The position numbers and the translations under genes are program-made. DNA of 64,000 nt from Planktothricoides sp. SR001. GTDB lineage: Bacteria; Cyanobacteriota; Cyanobacteriia; Cyanobacteriales; Laspinemataceae. Below are positions 1 through 9,103 of the stretch, piece after piece; the stretch's first letter is position 1; each line of letters begins with the position of its first letter. The notes beneath the pieces are model-generated. The model saw only the letters and a program-made list of their open reading frames with translations, ran no database searches and was not told where the DNA came from. The stretch is from positions 82,039 to 146,038 of the forward strand of contig NZ_LIUQ01000004.1 in the NCBI RefSeq assembly GCF_001276715.1, written 5' to 3'.

Positions 1-112
1 TACACCCTACACCCTAAACCCTCTCTTCCCCACACCCCACATCTTTCCGTGTGAATGTTGCTCAAATTTCCGAGATACTAGATATAGATGAACACTGTTG
101 TGGAGAAAAACT

Positions 113-1264
113 GTGCTACTAACAAAAGGCTTTGAGGTCGAAATGTACACAGGCACCCCGCAGGGGGATATTATCGGCCTCTCGGACAAAATTGTCGCGG
201 CGTTAAATCGGTTTGTCCGCGAACCCGATAGCCGAAATGTGGAATATACGACTCCGCCGTTATGTTCCTACGATCGCCTATTGTGTGACTTGGTCCGACC
301 TCGGTTGCAGCTACGAGACTATCTGAAAACATTGGGGGACTATACCCTGGTTCCGGGTAGTACCTTGTCCTTGGGTCACAGCGATCGCTTTTATCGGTCA
401 GACCCAGGCAACCCTTACCATGACTATATCGAGCAAACTTATGGCACAAAAATCGTCACCGCCAGTATTCATATCAATATTGGCATTGAAGATCCAGAAG
501 TGCTGATGCGGGCTTGTCGAGTGATCCGCATGGAAGCCCCTCTCTTCCTTGCCCTGAGTGCTTCTTCTCCGTTTTTAGATGGGGAAGTCACCGGCTATCA
601 TTCAACTCGGTGGCAGTTATTCCCGAAAACGCCTGTCCATGTGCCTCTGTTTGAAAGTCACAGCCATTTTATCCGCTGGACGGAAGAACAACTCGCAGCC
701 GGGACAATGCAAAATGTGCGGCATTTATGGTCGTCGGTGCGTCCCAATGGGGATCACCGTCCTTATAATATTAACCGCCTGGAACTGAGGATTTGTGATG
801 CGATCGAAGACCCGATCGCCTTATTAGCTATTGCGGCATTCTTAGAAGCCCGAATTATGCAGGTAATAGCAGACCCCAACTTAGATCCCCTGGTGCAAAG
901 CCAACTCCCAGCCCAAAGTCGCGCTGAAGATTTAGCCAGTCTCGCTGATGCTAACGAAACCGCCGCCGCTACCAATAGTTTAGATGCTGAGTTGCGCCAT
1001 TGGGTTGATGGTAGAACAATTTTAGCCCGGGATTGGATTGCTGAACTATATGAAGAAATGAACCCTTTGGCCAAAGAACGGGGTTTTGCTTGCTTCCTTT
1101 CACCCCTGAAAAAAATCTTGCGTCAGGGGAACCAAGCTCAACAATGGTTAAAACTTTATGAAGGAGGGACGGATATTCGCACGGCGATCGCGCAAGGGAT
1201 TATCGCTATGATCAAAATGGAACATGAACTAGAAGATAAATTATGTCAACAATTGGTGGCGTAA
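113..1264 (+). CDS. gshA: Glutamate-cysteine ligase, cyanobacterial type
   Basis: Catalyses ATP-dependent joining of glutamate and cysteine, the first step of glutathione synthesis, in the cytoplasm. The protein (383 aa) begins VLLTKGFEVEMYTGTPQG, the conserved opening of the cyanobacterial GshA family, and has the family's usual length. An in-frame TTG at 98 would add five residues, but the GTG at 113 matches the family start and has a GGAG at 102-105 in front of it, so 113 is preferred. The next gene lies 290 bp downstream beyond a strong hairpin terminator, so it looks monocistronic. Family recognition comes from overall sequence; individual catalytic residues were not mapped. Confidence 0.9.
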   Translation: MLLTKGFEVEMYTGTPQGDIIGLSDKIVAALNRFVREPDSRNVEYTTPPLCSYDRLLCDLVRPRLQLRDYLKTLGDYTLVPGSTLSLGHSDRFYRSDPGNPYHDYIEQTYGTKIVTASIHINIGIEDPEVLMRACRVIRMEAPLFLALSASSPFLDGEVTGYHSTRWQLFPKTPVHVPLFESHSHFIRWTEEQLAAGTMQNVRHLWSSVRPNGDHRPYNINRLELRICDAIEDPIALLAIAAFLEARIMQVIADPNLDPLVQSQLPAQSRAEDLASLADANETAAATNSLDAELRHWVDGRTILARDWIAELYEEMNPLAKERGFACFLSPLKKILRQGNQAQQWLKLYEGGTDIRTAIAQGIIAMIKMEHELEDKLCQQLVA

Positions 1265-1335
1265 ACGTTCCCTGATTGTCGATATAAGTAGGTGGGCATA
1301 AATGAATTCAGTATATACTCACCAGATAAAAAGCT

Positions 1336-1361
1336 GTCATTCCCGCAAATGCGGGAATCCA
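1336..1361. repeat. Palindromic repeat (GTCATTCCCGC family), isolated copy
   Basis: ATTCCCGC-AAAT-GCGGGAAT hairpin with the flanks GTC and CCA. The same core recurs at 8872-8896 and inside the three MITE-like elements near 13.7, 37.1 and 44.7 kb. Here the outer arms of the MITE are not recognisable, so it may be a decayed copy or a core-only copy. Confidence 0.7.
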
Positions 1362-1476
1362 ATATATTGGAAAATCATCTCACCCTATTTTTTAGGCATT
1401 GATTCTCATGTTTGATCCCCCCAACCCCCATTAAGAATGGGGGATAAGAAAAATCATATTTCTCGGTCATTTCCAC

Positions 1477-1510
1477 GTTCCCAGGTAAGACCTGGGAACA
1501 ATCATTTTTT
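1477..1510 (+). terminator. Rho-independent terminator downstream of gshA
   Basis: A perfect 10-bp stem GTTCCCAGGT / ACCTGGGAAC with an AAG loop (1477-1499) is followed by ATCATTTTTT. A second, weaker G/C hairpin (CCCCCA...TGGGGG) sits just upstream near 1425-1443. The strong hairpin ends only about 35 nt before the ribosome-binding site of the next gene, so it could also act as an attenuator in that gene's leader. Termination of gshA is the simpler reading. Confidence 0.8.
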
Positions 1511-1554
1511 AATTTTTCGCCTCAAGCAAAAGTGATGAAAAACGGAGGCAACAG

Positions 1555-3855
1555 GTGCTACGTCTTTACTCTTATACCTTATTTTTAAGTGCATTTCTGT
1601 TATTTTCCGTGCAACTAATGGTTGCCAAAATGATTTTACCCTTGCTGGGGGGTTCGCCCTCAGTTTGGAATACTTGTCAGTTCTTTTTTCAAGGCACATT
1701 ATTGCTGGGCTACGGATATGCTCATTTAAGCAGTAAATGGTTAGGAACCCGTCGTCAAGGGATGATACATATTCCTTTGCTTTTATTGCCACTGACTTGT
1801 TTACCGATCGCGATATCCACCCCTTTCTATACTCCTGAAAATTTGCGTCCTATTCTGTGGTTATTGACCGTCTTAACCCTCAGTGTCGGATTACCTTTTT
1901 TTGTGGTTTCCACCACGGCGCCGCTGCTACAGAAATGGTTTGCCGATACAGACAATCCGGGCAGTAGCGATCCCTATTTTTTATATAGTGCTAGTAATAT
2001 TGGCAGTTTATTGGGTCTCTTAACCTATCCGACTTTAATTGAGCCATATTTTTCTTTAACATTTCAAAGTAAGATATGGTCTATATTATATATATTATTA
2101 ATTTTTTTAGTCTGCTTTTGTGCTGTTAGTAGTTGGCAATCTAAACCGAAAATTAAAACAACAGAAAATGACGACGGAAATACAGATAATATTATTTTAG
2201 AGCGAGATATCGAAAATATCGAAAGAGAATCGCCACATTTAATAGAAATTTTCCAATGGATTATTTTAGCCTTTATTCCTTCCAGCTTGCTGTTAGGTTT
2301 AACAACTTATATTACCACAGACTTGGCGGCAATGCCAATGCTTTGGGCAATTCCTCTCGCCCTTTATTTGTTATCATTTATTCTCACTTTTGCCCGAAAG
2401 CAATTTTTGCCTTATCCCCAATTTTTGGCCATATTACCGGCGTGGTTGACTCCGTTAATTTTCCTCTGTTGGGCGCGATTGGTTAATCCTTTATGGTTTG
2501 TCCTATTGTTACATTTGGGCGGATTTTTTATCACTGCTTGTTTGTTTCATTGGCAGTTAGCCCAAAGACGCCCCAACCCGGAACATTTAACCAGTTTTTA
2601 TTGGTGGATTTCCGTGGGAGGAGTTTTGGGCGGATTGTTTAATGCGATCGCCGCGCCTTTAGTATTCAACTACTTATTAGAATATCCGCTGATAATGTTG
2701 TTGTCTATTTTAGTGGTGCGTTCGCGGAGCGTTGCGGATGCAACATCGCCCCAATTATTCCAGGGCATAGAATTTGCATCTTCCGCCCAATTTTTAACCA
2801 TTAAAAAAATTCAAACTATCAGTGTCGGGTTATTGTTTGGCGGATTATTCGTAGGATTTTCGCCAGAAGCATTTCTGAATAATCTCAGGGGTTATATTAT
2901 AGCTATAGGGCTAATGATATTGATATTTTATCCCTTTAAATTGAAAAAGATCACCTGGGTACTGGGTTTATGTTTTATTTTCCTAATTGGCCAGTTTTCT
3001 TTGAATAACTTAGGCGGCATCCTCTACAGTGAACGGAGTTTTTTTGGCATAAATCGAGTAATTCAGTATGATAATGAAATTGGGGGTAAATATCATAGTT
3101 TACTGCATGGCACCACCCTGCACGGGAAACAGAGTCTCGATCCCAAACGCCGGAATGATCCGTTATCTTATTTTACTATAGATAGCCCCATTGGTCAATT
3201 TTTTTCTTCGGTAAAACCGCAAAAGTTATCCCAGGTTGCTGTCTTAGGTTTGGGTGTTGGTACTTTAGCCGCTTATGCCCAACCGGGACAAGCATGGACT
3301 TTTTATGAGATTGACCCCACGGTGGAAAAAATCGCTCGCGACCCGCGTTATTTTACTTTTTTACAAGACGCCAAAGCCCCTTATAAGGTAATATTGGGAG
3401 ATGGTCGATTGCAGTTAGCGCAGGTGCCGGATCGGGCTTATGATTTACTGATTATGGATGCCTTTAGTTCCGATTCTATTCCGGTTCATTTGGTGACAAA
3501 AGAAGCGTTTCAGCTATATTTTAGGAAAATCAAAGCATCGGGATGGTTGCTGGTGAATATTTCTAATCGGTATATTGATTTAGAACCCGTACTAGGCGCG
3601 ATCGCTCATAATTTAGGACTGGTGGCCATCCATCAACAAGAAGGAGAAATATCCCAAACAGAAAAAGCAATGGGTAAATCCGCTTCTCACTGGGTAATTT
3701 TGACTCAGAAATCCGAGAATTTTGGCTCATTACTCCAAGACCCTCGCTGGGAAGCGATAGCATCCACCCAAACCCGGTCTAGTCCAGAAACTTTAATTTG
3801 GACTGATGATTATTCTAATATATTGAGTGCTTTACGTTGGGTGACTCAAAAATAA
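1555..3855 (+). CDS. Membrane-anchored spermidine-synthase-like protein
   Basis: 766 aa. The N-terminal two thirds are a string of hydrophobic segments, consistent with about ten or more membrane helices. The C-terminal third (about residues 540-740) is a Rossmann methyltransferase/aminopropyltransferase fold with GLGVGT near 565, YEIDP, GDGR and DAFSSDSIP. This fusion is common in bacteria and usually annotated 'spermidine synthase'; the true substrate is unknown. It starts at GTG with a strong GGAGG at 1544-1548. Residues about 388-397 (RSRSVADATS) are encoded by a repeat at 2716-2750 that recurs outside genes (63640-63675), so this loop is probably an in-frame repeat insertion. Confident of architecture, not of reaction. 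Confidence 0.8.
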   Translation: MLRLYSYTLFLSAFLLFSVQLMVAKMILPLLGGSPSVWNTCQFFFQGTLLLGYGYAHLSSKWLGTRRQGMIHIPLLLLPLTCLPIAISTPFYTPENLRPILWLLTVLTLSVGLPFFVVSTTAPLLQKWFADTDNPGSSDPYFLYSASNIGSLLGLLTYPTLIEPYFSLTFQSKIWSILYILLIFLVCFCAVSSWQSKPKIKTTENDDGNTDNIILERDIENIERESPHLIEIFQWIILAFIPSSLLLGLTTYITTDLAAMPMLWAIPLALYLLSFILTFARKQFLPYPQFLAILPAWLTPLIFLCWARLVNPLWFVLLLHLGGFFITACLFHWQLAQRRPNPEHLTSFYWWISVGGVLGGLFNAIAAPLVFNYLLEYPLIMLLSILVVRSRSVADATSPQLFQGIEFASSAQFLTIKKIQTISVGLLFGGLFVGFSPEAFLNNLRGYIIAIGLMILIFYPFKLKKITWVLGLCFIFLIGQFSLNNLGGILYSERSFFGINRVIQYDNEIGGKYHSLLHGTTLHGKQSLDPKRRNDPLSYFTIDSPIGQFFSSVKPQKLSQVAVLGLGVGTLAAYAQPGQAWTFYEIDPTVEKIARDPRYFTFLQDAKAPYKVILGDGRLQLAQVPDRAYDLLIMDAFSSDSIPVHLVTKEAFQLYFRKIKASGWLLVNISNRYIDLEPVLGAIAHNLGLVAIHQQEGEISQTEKAMGKSASHWVILTQKSENFGSLLQDPRWEAIASTQTRSSPETLIWTDDYSNILSALRWVTQK
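2716..2750. repeat. In-frame palindromic repeat inside the spermidine-synthase-like gene
   Basis: Carries GCGTTCGCGGAGCG followed by TTGCGGATGCAACATCGCC. A close relative lies between genes at 63640-63675 (GCGAACGCGCAACGC, then TTTGCGGATGCAACATCGCC). In the gene it is read through as RSRSVADATS in a loop between hydrophobic segments, without a frameshift. Confidence 0.75.
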
Positions 3856-3870
3856 TGCCATTATGGTTAT

Positions 3871-4260
3871 TTGTTGTTTGTTGTTTGTTGTTTGTTGTTG
3901 GGTAGGGATTCTTTTGTTGTTTGTTGGTTGTTCTTTCATGGAAACCAACAACGAAGAACCATAGGAATTACGCAGGGAATCTATATATGGGGTGTTGGTG
4001 CGTTACGCTTTGCGCTAACACACCCTACGGATTTCTATATATGGGGTGTTGGTGCGTTACGCTTCGCGCTAACACACCCTACGGATTTCTATATATGGGG
4101 TGTTGGTGCGTTACGCTTTGCGCTAACACACCCTACGGATAGCTGATAAATAAGCCAACAATCAACAATCAACAACCAACTAACAACGAACAACCACCAA
4201 CCAACAACCAATAACCAACAACGAACAACAATCGCTGATTTTTTATCAATAGAGAAACTA
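3871..4260. repeat. Heptamer-like low-complexity arms around a 54-bp tandem repeat
   Basis: The left part (3871-3950) is TTGTTG/TTGTTTG-rich and the right part (4155-4235) is CAACAA/CCAACAA-rich, so the two arms are complementary and could pair over about 200 nt of insert. The left arm contains GGGTAGGGATTCTTT, the complement of the AAAGAATCCCTACCC motif found at other loci. The array fills the gap between the spermidine-synthase-like gene and folC and ends about 25 nt before the folC start. Open frames across it are repeat translations and not credible genes. Confidence 0.75.
3981..4140. repeat. Three tandem 54-bp repeats
   Basis: Units start at 3981, 4035 and 4089 (CTATATATGGGGTGTTGGTG...). 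Each contains the inverted pair GGTGTTGGTGCG / CGCTAACACACC around a TTACGCTT core, so each is a hairpin. Copies differ by only one or two bases, which suggests recent expansion. Because 54 is a multiple of three, open frames run through all copies by accident. Confidence 0.9.
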
Positions 4261-4263
4261 CCA

Positions 4264-5580
4264 ATGACCACAAATATCGATGAAATCTTAAAAGAGTTTG
4301 AACATTTTGGGGTGAACCTGGGTTTAGAGAGAATTCAACGACTCTTAGGCGACTTGGGCAACCCTCAAGCCAAAGTGCCCATAATTCATGTCGCGGGTAC
4401 TAATGGCAAGGGGTCTGTTTGTGCTTATCTGTCCGCAATTTTAACCGCCGCAGGTTATCGGGTCGGTCGCTATATTTCCCCTCATTTAGTTGATTGGACG
4501 GAACGAATTTCTCTGAATGAAAAGCCGATCGCCCGTGAGGAATTTATCTCTCTTTTAGAACAAGTTAAAGCAGCGATCGACCCAGCCGCCCCCTGTCCGA
4601 CGCAGTTTGAGGTGATTACTGCTGCCGCTTGGTTATATTTTGCCCAACAGCAAGTGGATATCGCGGTGATGGAAGTGGGACTGGGGGGTCGATTGGATGC
4701 CACCAATGTCTGCGATCGCCCCTTGGTTAGCATCATTACCTCAATTAGTTGGGAACATTGGCAACGCTTAGGGCCAACGATCGCCGATATTGCCAGAGAA
4801 AAAGCTGGTATTCTCAAACCCGGTTGTCCGGCGATTTGCGGGTCGCTGCCTCCTGACGCGCAAAAGGTCGTAGAAAATCGCATTGCTGAACTGAATTGTC
4901 CCGCGATTTTTCCCGAACCAGCGCGGATCGTCGAACATAATTCTGTTAATTCCTCAGAGGATAATTTTTTGCCTAATCAACCACAATGGGCAGTTTATGA
5001 AAATATCAAATATCCTTTACCATTGTTGGGTGAAATCCAATTAACCAATTCTGCTTTAGCCATTGCTGCCATAAAAGTCTTGCAAGGGCAAGGTTGGCAA
5101 ATTTCCGACGCACAAATTGCTGATGGCATGGGGAAAACACGCTGGCCCGGTCGTCTGCAATGGGTCAACTGGTCCAATAGTGGCACACGATTATTAGTTG
5201 ATGGCGCTCATAATGCGGCTGCGGCTCAAGTTTTGCGCCAATATGTAGATCAAATATCCCCGCAACCTGTGAACTGGGTAATGGGAATGTTATCGACAAA
5301 AGACCATCCGGGTATCTTTAAGGCATTGCTCCGACCGGGCGATCGCCTATACTTAGTACCAGTCCCCGATCATAGTTCTGCCCTGCCCGAAGACTTAGCC
5401 GCGATCGCCCAGCCAATTTGCCCAGAATTGGCGGAAATCAAGTGCTATCCAGAATTGGCGATCGCCCTAGAACATTGTCATCATCCGGATCTGTCTAGTT
5501 GCGACACCCTGACAATTTTATGCGGTTCTTTATACTTACTGGGCTATTTTTTTGCCACTCATAACCAGATTGACCATTAA
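4264..5580 (+). CDS. folC: Bifunctional folylpolyglutamate/dihydrofolate synthase
   Basis: Adds glutamate to dihydropteroate or folates using ATP in the cytoplasm, maintaining folate pools. 438 aa, the normal family length. The P-loop GTNGKGS is at residues 45-51, SPHLVDWTERIS follows at about 76, and DGAHN near residue 317 marks the C-terminal ligase domain. The central EVGLGGRLDATN block is also a Mur-ligase/FolC hallmark. The start follows a weak GAGAAAC element. Low-complexity repeat arrays border the gene on both sides, so it is probably transcribed alone. Confidence 0.93.
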   Translation: MTTNIDEILKEFEHFGVNLGLERIQRLLGDLGNPQAKVPIIHVAGTNGKGSVCAYLSAILTAAGYRVGRYISPHLVDWTERISLNEKPIAREEFISLLEQVKAAIDPAAPCPTQFEVITAAAWLYFAQQQVDIAVMEVGLGGRLDATNVCDRPLVSIITSISWEHWQRLGPTIADIAREKAGILKPGCPAICGSLPPDAQKVVENRIAELNCPAIFPEPARIVEHNSVNSSEDNFLPNQPQWAVYENIKYPLPLLGEIQLTNSALAIAAIKVLQGQGWQISDAQIADGMGKTRWPGRLQWVNWSNSGTRLLVDGAHNAAAAQVLRQYVDQISPQPVNWVMGMLSTKDHPGIFKALLRPGDRLYLVPVPDHSSALPEDLAAIAQPICPELAEIKCYPELAIALEHCHHPDLSSCDTLTILCGSLYLLGYFFATHNQIDH

Positions 5581-5589
5581 CCCCAAAAA

Positions 5590-6046
5590 TTGTTATTGGT
5601 TATTGGTTATTTGTTATTTGTTGTTTGTTGGTTGTTGTTTGTTGTTTGTTGTTTGTTCTTTGCTATTGGTTATTATTTCAGGGAAACCAACAACGAACAG
5701 GGTGTAGGAGAGCGGGGGTGCCGCCATCGAGCAGAGGAGTGGGGGTGCCGCCATCGAGCGGGGGAGCGGGGGAGCTTTCGGTGCAGGGGTGCTTTCGGTG
5801 CAGGGGTGCAGGGGGGATATTTTTCTCCTCATCTCCTCTGCTCCTCTGCCCCTCCGCCCCTCATCCCCTCATCCCCCCTGCCGACGGCAGGCTCCTCATC
5901 CCCCCTGCTCCTCTGCTCCTTATCCCCGTTCCCCGTTCCCTGATAACTGTTCCCCTTTCCCCAACCAAAGAATCCCTACCCAAAGAATCCCTACCCAACA
6001 ACCAACAAATAACAAACAACCAACAACCAATAACCAACAACCAAAG
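5590..6046. repeat. Low-complexity intergenic block with inverted heptamer arms
   Basis: The left arm (about 5590-5700) is TTGTTGGTTG/TTGTTTG-rich. The right arm (about 5962-6046) is CCAACAA-rich and contains two tandem AAAGAATCCCTACCCAA motifs (5967-5997). Between them lies GC-rich, clinically repetitive-looking sequence with duplicated GGGGTGCCGCCATCGAGC and GCTTTCGGTGCAGGGGT units and pyrimidine-rich CCCCTCATCCCC runs. Overlapping open frames here are proline/serine-rich repeat translations without family resemblance. The right arm ends a few bases before the pilM ribosome-binding site. Confidence 0.75.
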
Positions 6047-6063
6047 ACAGGAGCCATACTGCC

Positions 6064-7179
6064 GTGCAGAGTCTGCAAAATCTATTGAAAAAGTTCTTGC
6101 CAGGAAAAGCCCCTGGATTGGGCATCGAAATAGCCCCAGACCGGATTAATATTGTGCAATTGAGTCAGAAAAAGCCTGGATATAAACTAGAAACTTTTGT
6201 ATCGGTGGAAGTAGGAGAAGGGTTGATCGAAGAAGGACTGATTGCCGATCCACCGGAAGTCGCCATGCTGATTCAGACAGCTTTAGCGGATAATAATATC
6301 AAAGCCAGACACATTGCCACGGCTATCCCTGCCAAAGAAGGTGTGATCCGGGTGGTGCCAGTGCCCGCCGAACTCAATGATTTAGAATTGCGGGAAATGG
6401 TGAATCAAGAAGCGGGGCTATACTTACCCTTTCCCAGGGAAGAGGCTGATGTAGATTATCAAAAGATGGGGGTGTTTGAGGATGAAGACGGAATTTCTAA
6501 ATTCCAAGTCCTCCTAGTGGCAACTCGTAAAGAAGTCACCGATACTTATATTAGTACCTTTGAACAAGCAGGGTTAAAGATTGATGTTTTAGATTTAACT
6601 ATTTTTTCCCTGCTGCGGACGATTCAAGGTGAATTAAGCCAACTGCCCCAAGAAGAACCAGTGGCGATCGCGGACATTGAATTTGACAGTACCGAAATAG
6701 CCATTCTCATGGATGGCATTCCCCAATTTTCCCGCACTATTCCCATTGGCACTTACCAAGTTCAGATGGCACTGTCCCAAGCCATGAACTTGCCTCCCTC
6801 CAGACAGACCGATATGCTACAAGAGATATCGATTCCCGCTAATCCAACGGAAATTACTGGGGAGGGTACAATGGGAGAAAGCAATCCTGGAGTCCAGGCA
6901 ATTGTTAAAGTATTGTCTGAGCTTACCGATGAATTGCGGCGATCCATTGACTTTTTTATCAATCAAAGTGAAGGCCCTGATGTCTCCCAGCTATTTCTCG
7001 CCGGACCAGGGGCAGCGATCGGCCAAATCGAGGAATTTTTTAGTCATCGATTAGGTTTACCCGTTATGATCGTCGATCCAGTTGGTGACTTGGCGATCGA
7101 AGATGAAGAACAAAAACTATCCCAAGCCATCCACCCAGCATTGGGGGTCGTCTTGGGTCTAGGAATGCGAGAGGTCTAA
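6064..7179 (+). CDS. pilM: Type IV pilus assembly protein PilM
   Basis: Actin-like cytoplasmic ATPase-fold protein that binds the N-terminal tail of PilN and links the pilus motor to the alignment complex. 371 aa. GIEIAPDRINIVQL near residue 19 and the C-terminal LFLAGPGAAIG are the nucleotide-binding-fold signatures, and the length is normal. The GTG start at 6064 has AGGAG at 6049-6053. First gene of the pilM-pilN-pilO operon, with 5 bp to pilN. Needed for pili that drive phototactic motility and DNA uptake in cyanobacteria (family knowledge). Confidence 0.93.
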   Translation: MQSLQNLLKKFLPGKAPGLGIEIAPDRINIVQLSQKKPGYKLETFVSVEVGEGLIEEGLIADPPEVAMLIQTALADNNIKARHIATAIPAKEGVIRVVPVPAELNDLELREMVNQEAGLYLPFPREEADVDYQKMGVFEDEDGISKFQVLLVATRKEVTDTYISTFEQAGLKIDVLDLTIFSLLRTIQGELSQLPQEEPVAIADIEFDSTEIAILMDGIPQFSRTIPIGTYQVQMALSQAMNLPPSRQTDMLQEISIPANPTEITGEGTMGESNPGVQAIVKVLSELTDELRRSIDFFINQSEGPDVSQLFLAGPGAAIGQIEEFFSHRLGLPVMIVDPVGDLAIEDEEQKLSQAIHPALGVVLGLGMREV

Positions 7180-7184
7180 TCATT

Positions 7185-7988
7185 ATGTATTCTATTGATA
7201 TTAATTTTCTTAATGACCGACCTGATTATAAGCCACCGGATATTTCCAAACCAATTCCAGGTAAACAGACATCCACTGCCAGTCTTCCTTTCCTGATTGG
7301 GGGGGCAGCGGTGGCGGTGGCTGCCATTTGTAGTGCCGGGGGGTGGTGGTGGATTGTCACTACCAAAAATGCCCAATTACAAGCAGAAATTACAAAATTA
7401 GAAAGTGAAAGTGGTCTGCTAGAAGCTGAAGTGAAGAAAGTTGAAGAACTGGAAAATAAAACCAAGCAATATAATGAGCAAACTAAATTTTTTACCAGTA
7501 TCTTTAACACTTCAGTCAAACCCGTATCCTCTTTGCTAGATGAATTGAGTAGCATTCTGCCTCCTGGGATGCAACTTTCCCAGATTAGTCAGACCTTGAA
7601 ACCAGCAGAAGGAGAAAATATTCAAGCCAACACTCCTTGGGGGGTGATTTCACAAGATATAGAAATTACTGGACTTTCTCCTAGCTTTGCCGAAGTGAAC
7701 GATTTGCTATTAATTCTGAAAAGCTCTCCTTTTTTTAATGAAAAAGAAACTGCATTAGTGGAAGCAGAGTTAATAGAGATTCCCATACAAGTAGAATGGA
7801 CGGGAATTGGGGATGCGCCAGAAAATTTAACTCCCAAAGTGGTGCAATATAAAATTTCAACGAAGGCCACCAATGTTCTGGCTTCAGAAATACTCCCAGA
7901 TTTACAAAGAACAAACGCACAAGGACTATTAAGTAGGCTGAATCGATTACAACAATTAGGGGTGAAGTTCGATGACACTAGCAAGTGA
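7185..7988 (+). CDS. pilN: Type IV pilus assembly protein PilN
   Basis: Bitopic inner-membrane protein of the pilus alignment complex. 267 aa. The short cytoplasmic N-terminus starts MYSIDINFLNDRP, matching the PilN tail that docks on PilM. One membrane helix follows at about residues 34-58, then a coiled coil at about 60-95 and a periplasmic ferredoxin-like domain. It begins 5 bp after pilM and its last 17 bp overlap pilO, implying translational coupling. Confidence 0.9.
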   Translation: MYSIDINFLNDRPDYKPPDISKPIPGKQTSTASLPFLIGGAAVAVAAICSAGGWWWIVTTKNAQLQAEITKLESESGLLEAEVKKVEELENKTKQYNEQTKFFTSIFNTSVKPVSSLLDELSSILPPGMQLSQISQTLKPAEGENIQANTPWGVISQDIEITGLSPSFAEVNDLLLILKSSPFFNEKETALVEAELIEIPIQVEWTGIGDAPENLTPKVVQYKISTKATNVLASEILPDLQRTNAQGLLSRLNRLQQLGVKFDDTSK

Positions 7989-8826
7989 AGAAGGTTTTGT
8001 ACCTCAACAGGAAAGTCCGCCGCCGCCGCCAGGTAGTTTGGTAGTCGGCCCACTGGTAATTACTCCCCAGATCCAAGGGATTGCGATTGCTTTGGTTGGG
8101 GTGGCTTTGGCGGGGGTTGTGGGCTGGAAATTGATTTTACCAGCTATGACCCAAACTCAAGAACTGGAAGCAAAAATTAGTGAATTAAACAATAACATTG
8201 AAGGGCAGAAAAAAAGAAAAGCTAAATTAGAAGAAGTCACGAATCAACTAGAAACTGCCAAACAGGAAAAAGAAAGTGTGATGGCATTATTTGGGAAAAA
8301 CGACTTTTTGGATACCTTGCTATTTGATGTGAACAAAATCGTGGTGGAAAAACACCAGGGAACAATAGACAAGTTTAATCCGGTGAAAAGTTCTAGTAGT
8401 GGTTGGATTCTCGGGCAGACTGACGCCACTGCCGAGGCACAACCAGCCCCAGCAGACCCGGCTGCCCCACCGGGTCCTAAATTATCAGAAGCGATTAAAG
8501 GGGTGACGATTGAGGTAGAGATGCAAGGCAAGTGGGAACAACAGCAAGCTGCTTTGCAGGATTTGGAAAGATTACCGGCAATGGTGTTAATGGATCAGTT
8601 TGTGTTAGAAGTCGATCGCACTAACCAAAAACTCTTATCTAGCAGAGTGAATCAATACACTCCCGAAGGCGAACCGAAACTGAACACTAAGTTTAATTTA
8701 TTAGCTATAGTGCCTTTACCGGCAGAAGAGTTAGAAAAGCTGGCCGCACCCCCGCCACCGAAGGAAGGAGAAACGAAAGAGGGTGAAGCGCCAGCCCCGG
8801 CAACGCCCGAAGCCAAACCAGAATAA
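7972..8826 (+). CDS. pilO: Type IV pilus assembly protein PilO
   Basis: Partner of PilN in the periplasmic alignment ring. 284 aa, with a proline-rich N-terminus (PPPPPG at about 16-21), a membrane helix at about 35-56, a heptad-rich coiled coil at about 62-105, then a periplasmic domain. The C-terminus is an Ala/Pro/Glu-rich tail (EGEAPAPATPEAKPE), a low-complexity extension. It overlaps pilN by 17 bp. The position between pilN and pilQ confirms the call despite weak sequence conservation in this family. Confidence 0.9.
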   Translation: MTLASEEGFVPQQESPPPPPGSLVVGPLVITPQIQGIAIALVGVALAGVVGWKLILPAMTQTQELEAKISELNNNIEGQKKRKAKLEEVTNQLETAKQEKESVMALFGKNDFLDTLLFDVNKIVVEKHQGTIDKFNPVKSSSSGWILGQTDATAEAQPAPADPAAPPGPKLSEAIKGVTIEVEMQGKWEQQQAALQDLERLPAMVLMDQFVLEVDRTNQKLLSSRVNQYTPEGEPKLNTKFNLLAIVPLPAEELEKLAAPPPPKEGETKEGEAPAPATPEAKPE

Positions 8827-9103
8827 ATCACCGCAAATCCGGTTATCAAAACCCACTTATACTCGTGAGGTGTCATTCCCGCGAATGCGGGAATCCATAA
8901 GCGTTTTAGGGGATTGTAGGGGCGGGAATATTCTCCTCTCTTACCAGAAAAGCGGATTGGGAATCTCAGGTTAATGTGCGATCGCAGCGATAAATTTAAT
9001 TGCCTTAATTGCCCAATTAATCGCCCCGATCGCCAAAATATCGCCAAAATGATTAAAGACTAATTCAAAGATCGGATCAAACATATTTAGTGAGGAGGAA
9101 ACA
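8827..9103. other. pilO-pilQ intergenic region with a palindromic repeat
   Basis: Holds one GTCATTCCCGC palindrome at 8872-8896, then TGTAGGGGCGGGAATATTC, a degenerate return arm. Further on is an AT-rich leader with clustered GATCGC half sites. No gene is visible. A good GAGGAGG at 9092-9098 precedes the pilQ GTG. Confidence 0.6.

Noticed and set aside
3871-4146. Open frames over the 54-bp repeats
   Set aside because: The repeated peptides follow from a repeat length divisible by three; no start signal, and two frames are open at once.
5590-6149. Three overlapping plus-strand frames and a minus-strand frame between folC and pilM
   Set aside because: Low-complexity Ser/Pro/Asn-rich translations of heptamer and GC-rich repeats; pilM starts inside the last one in a different frame.
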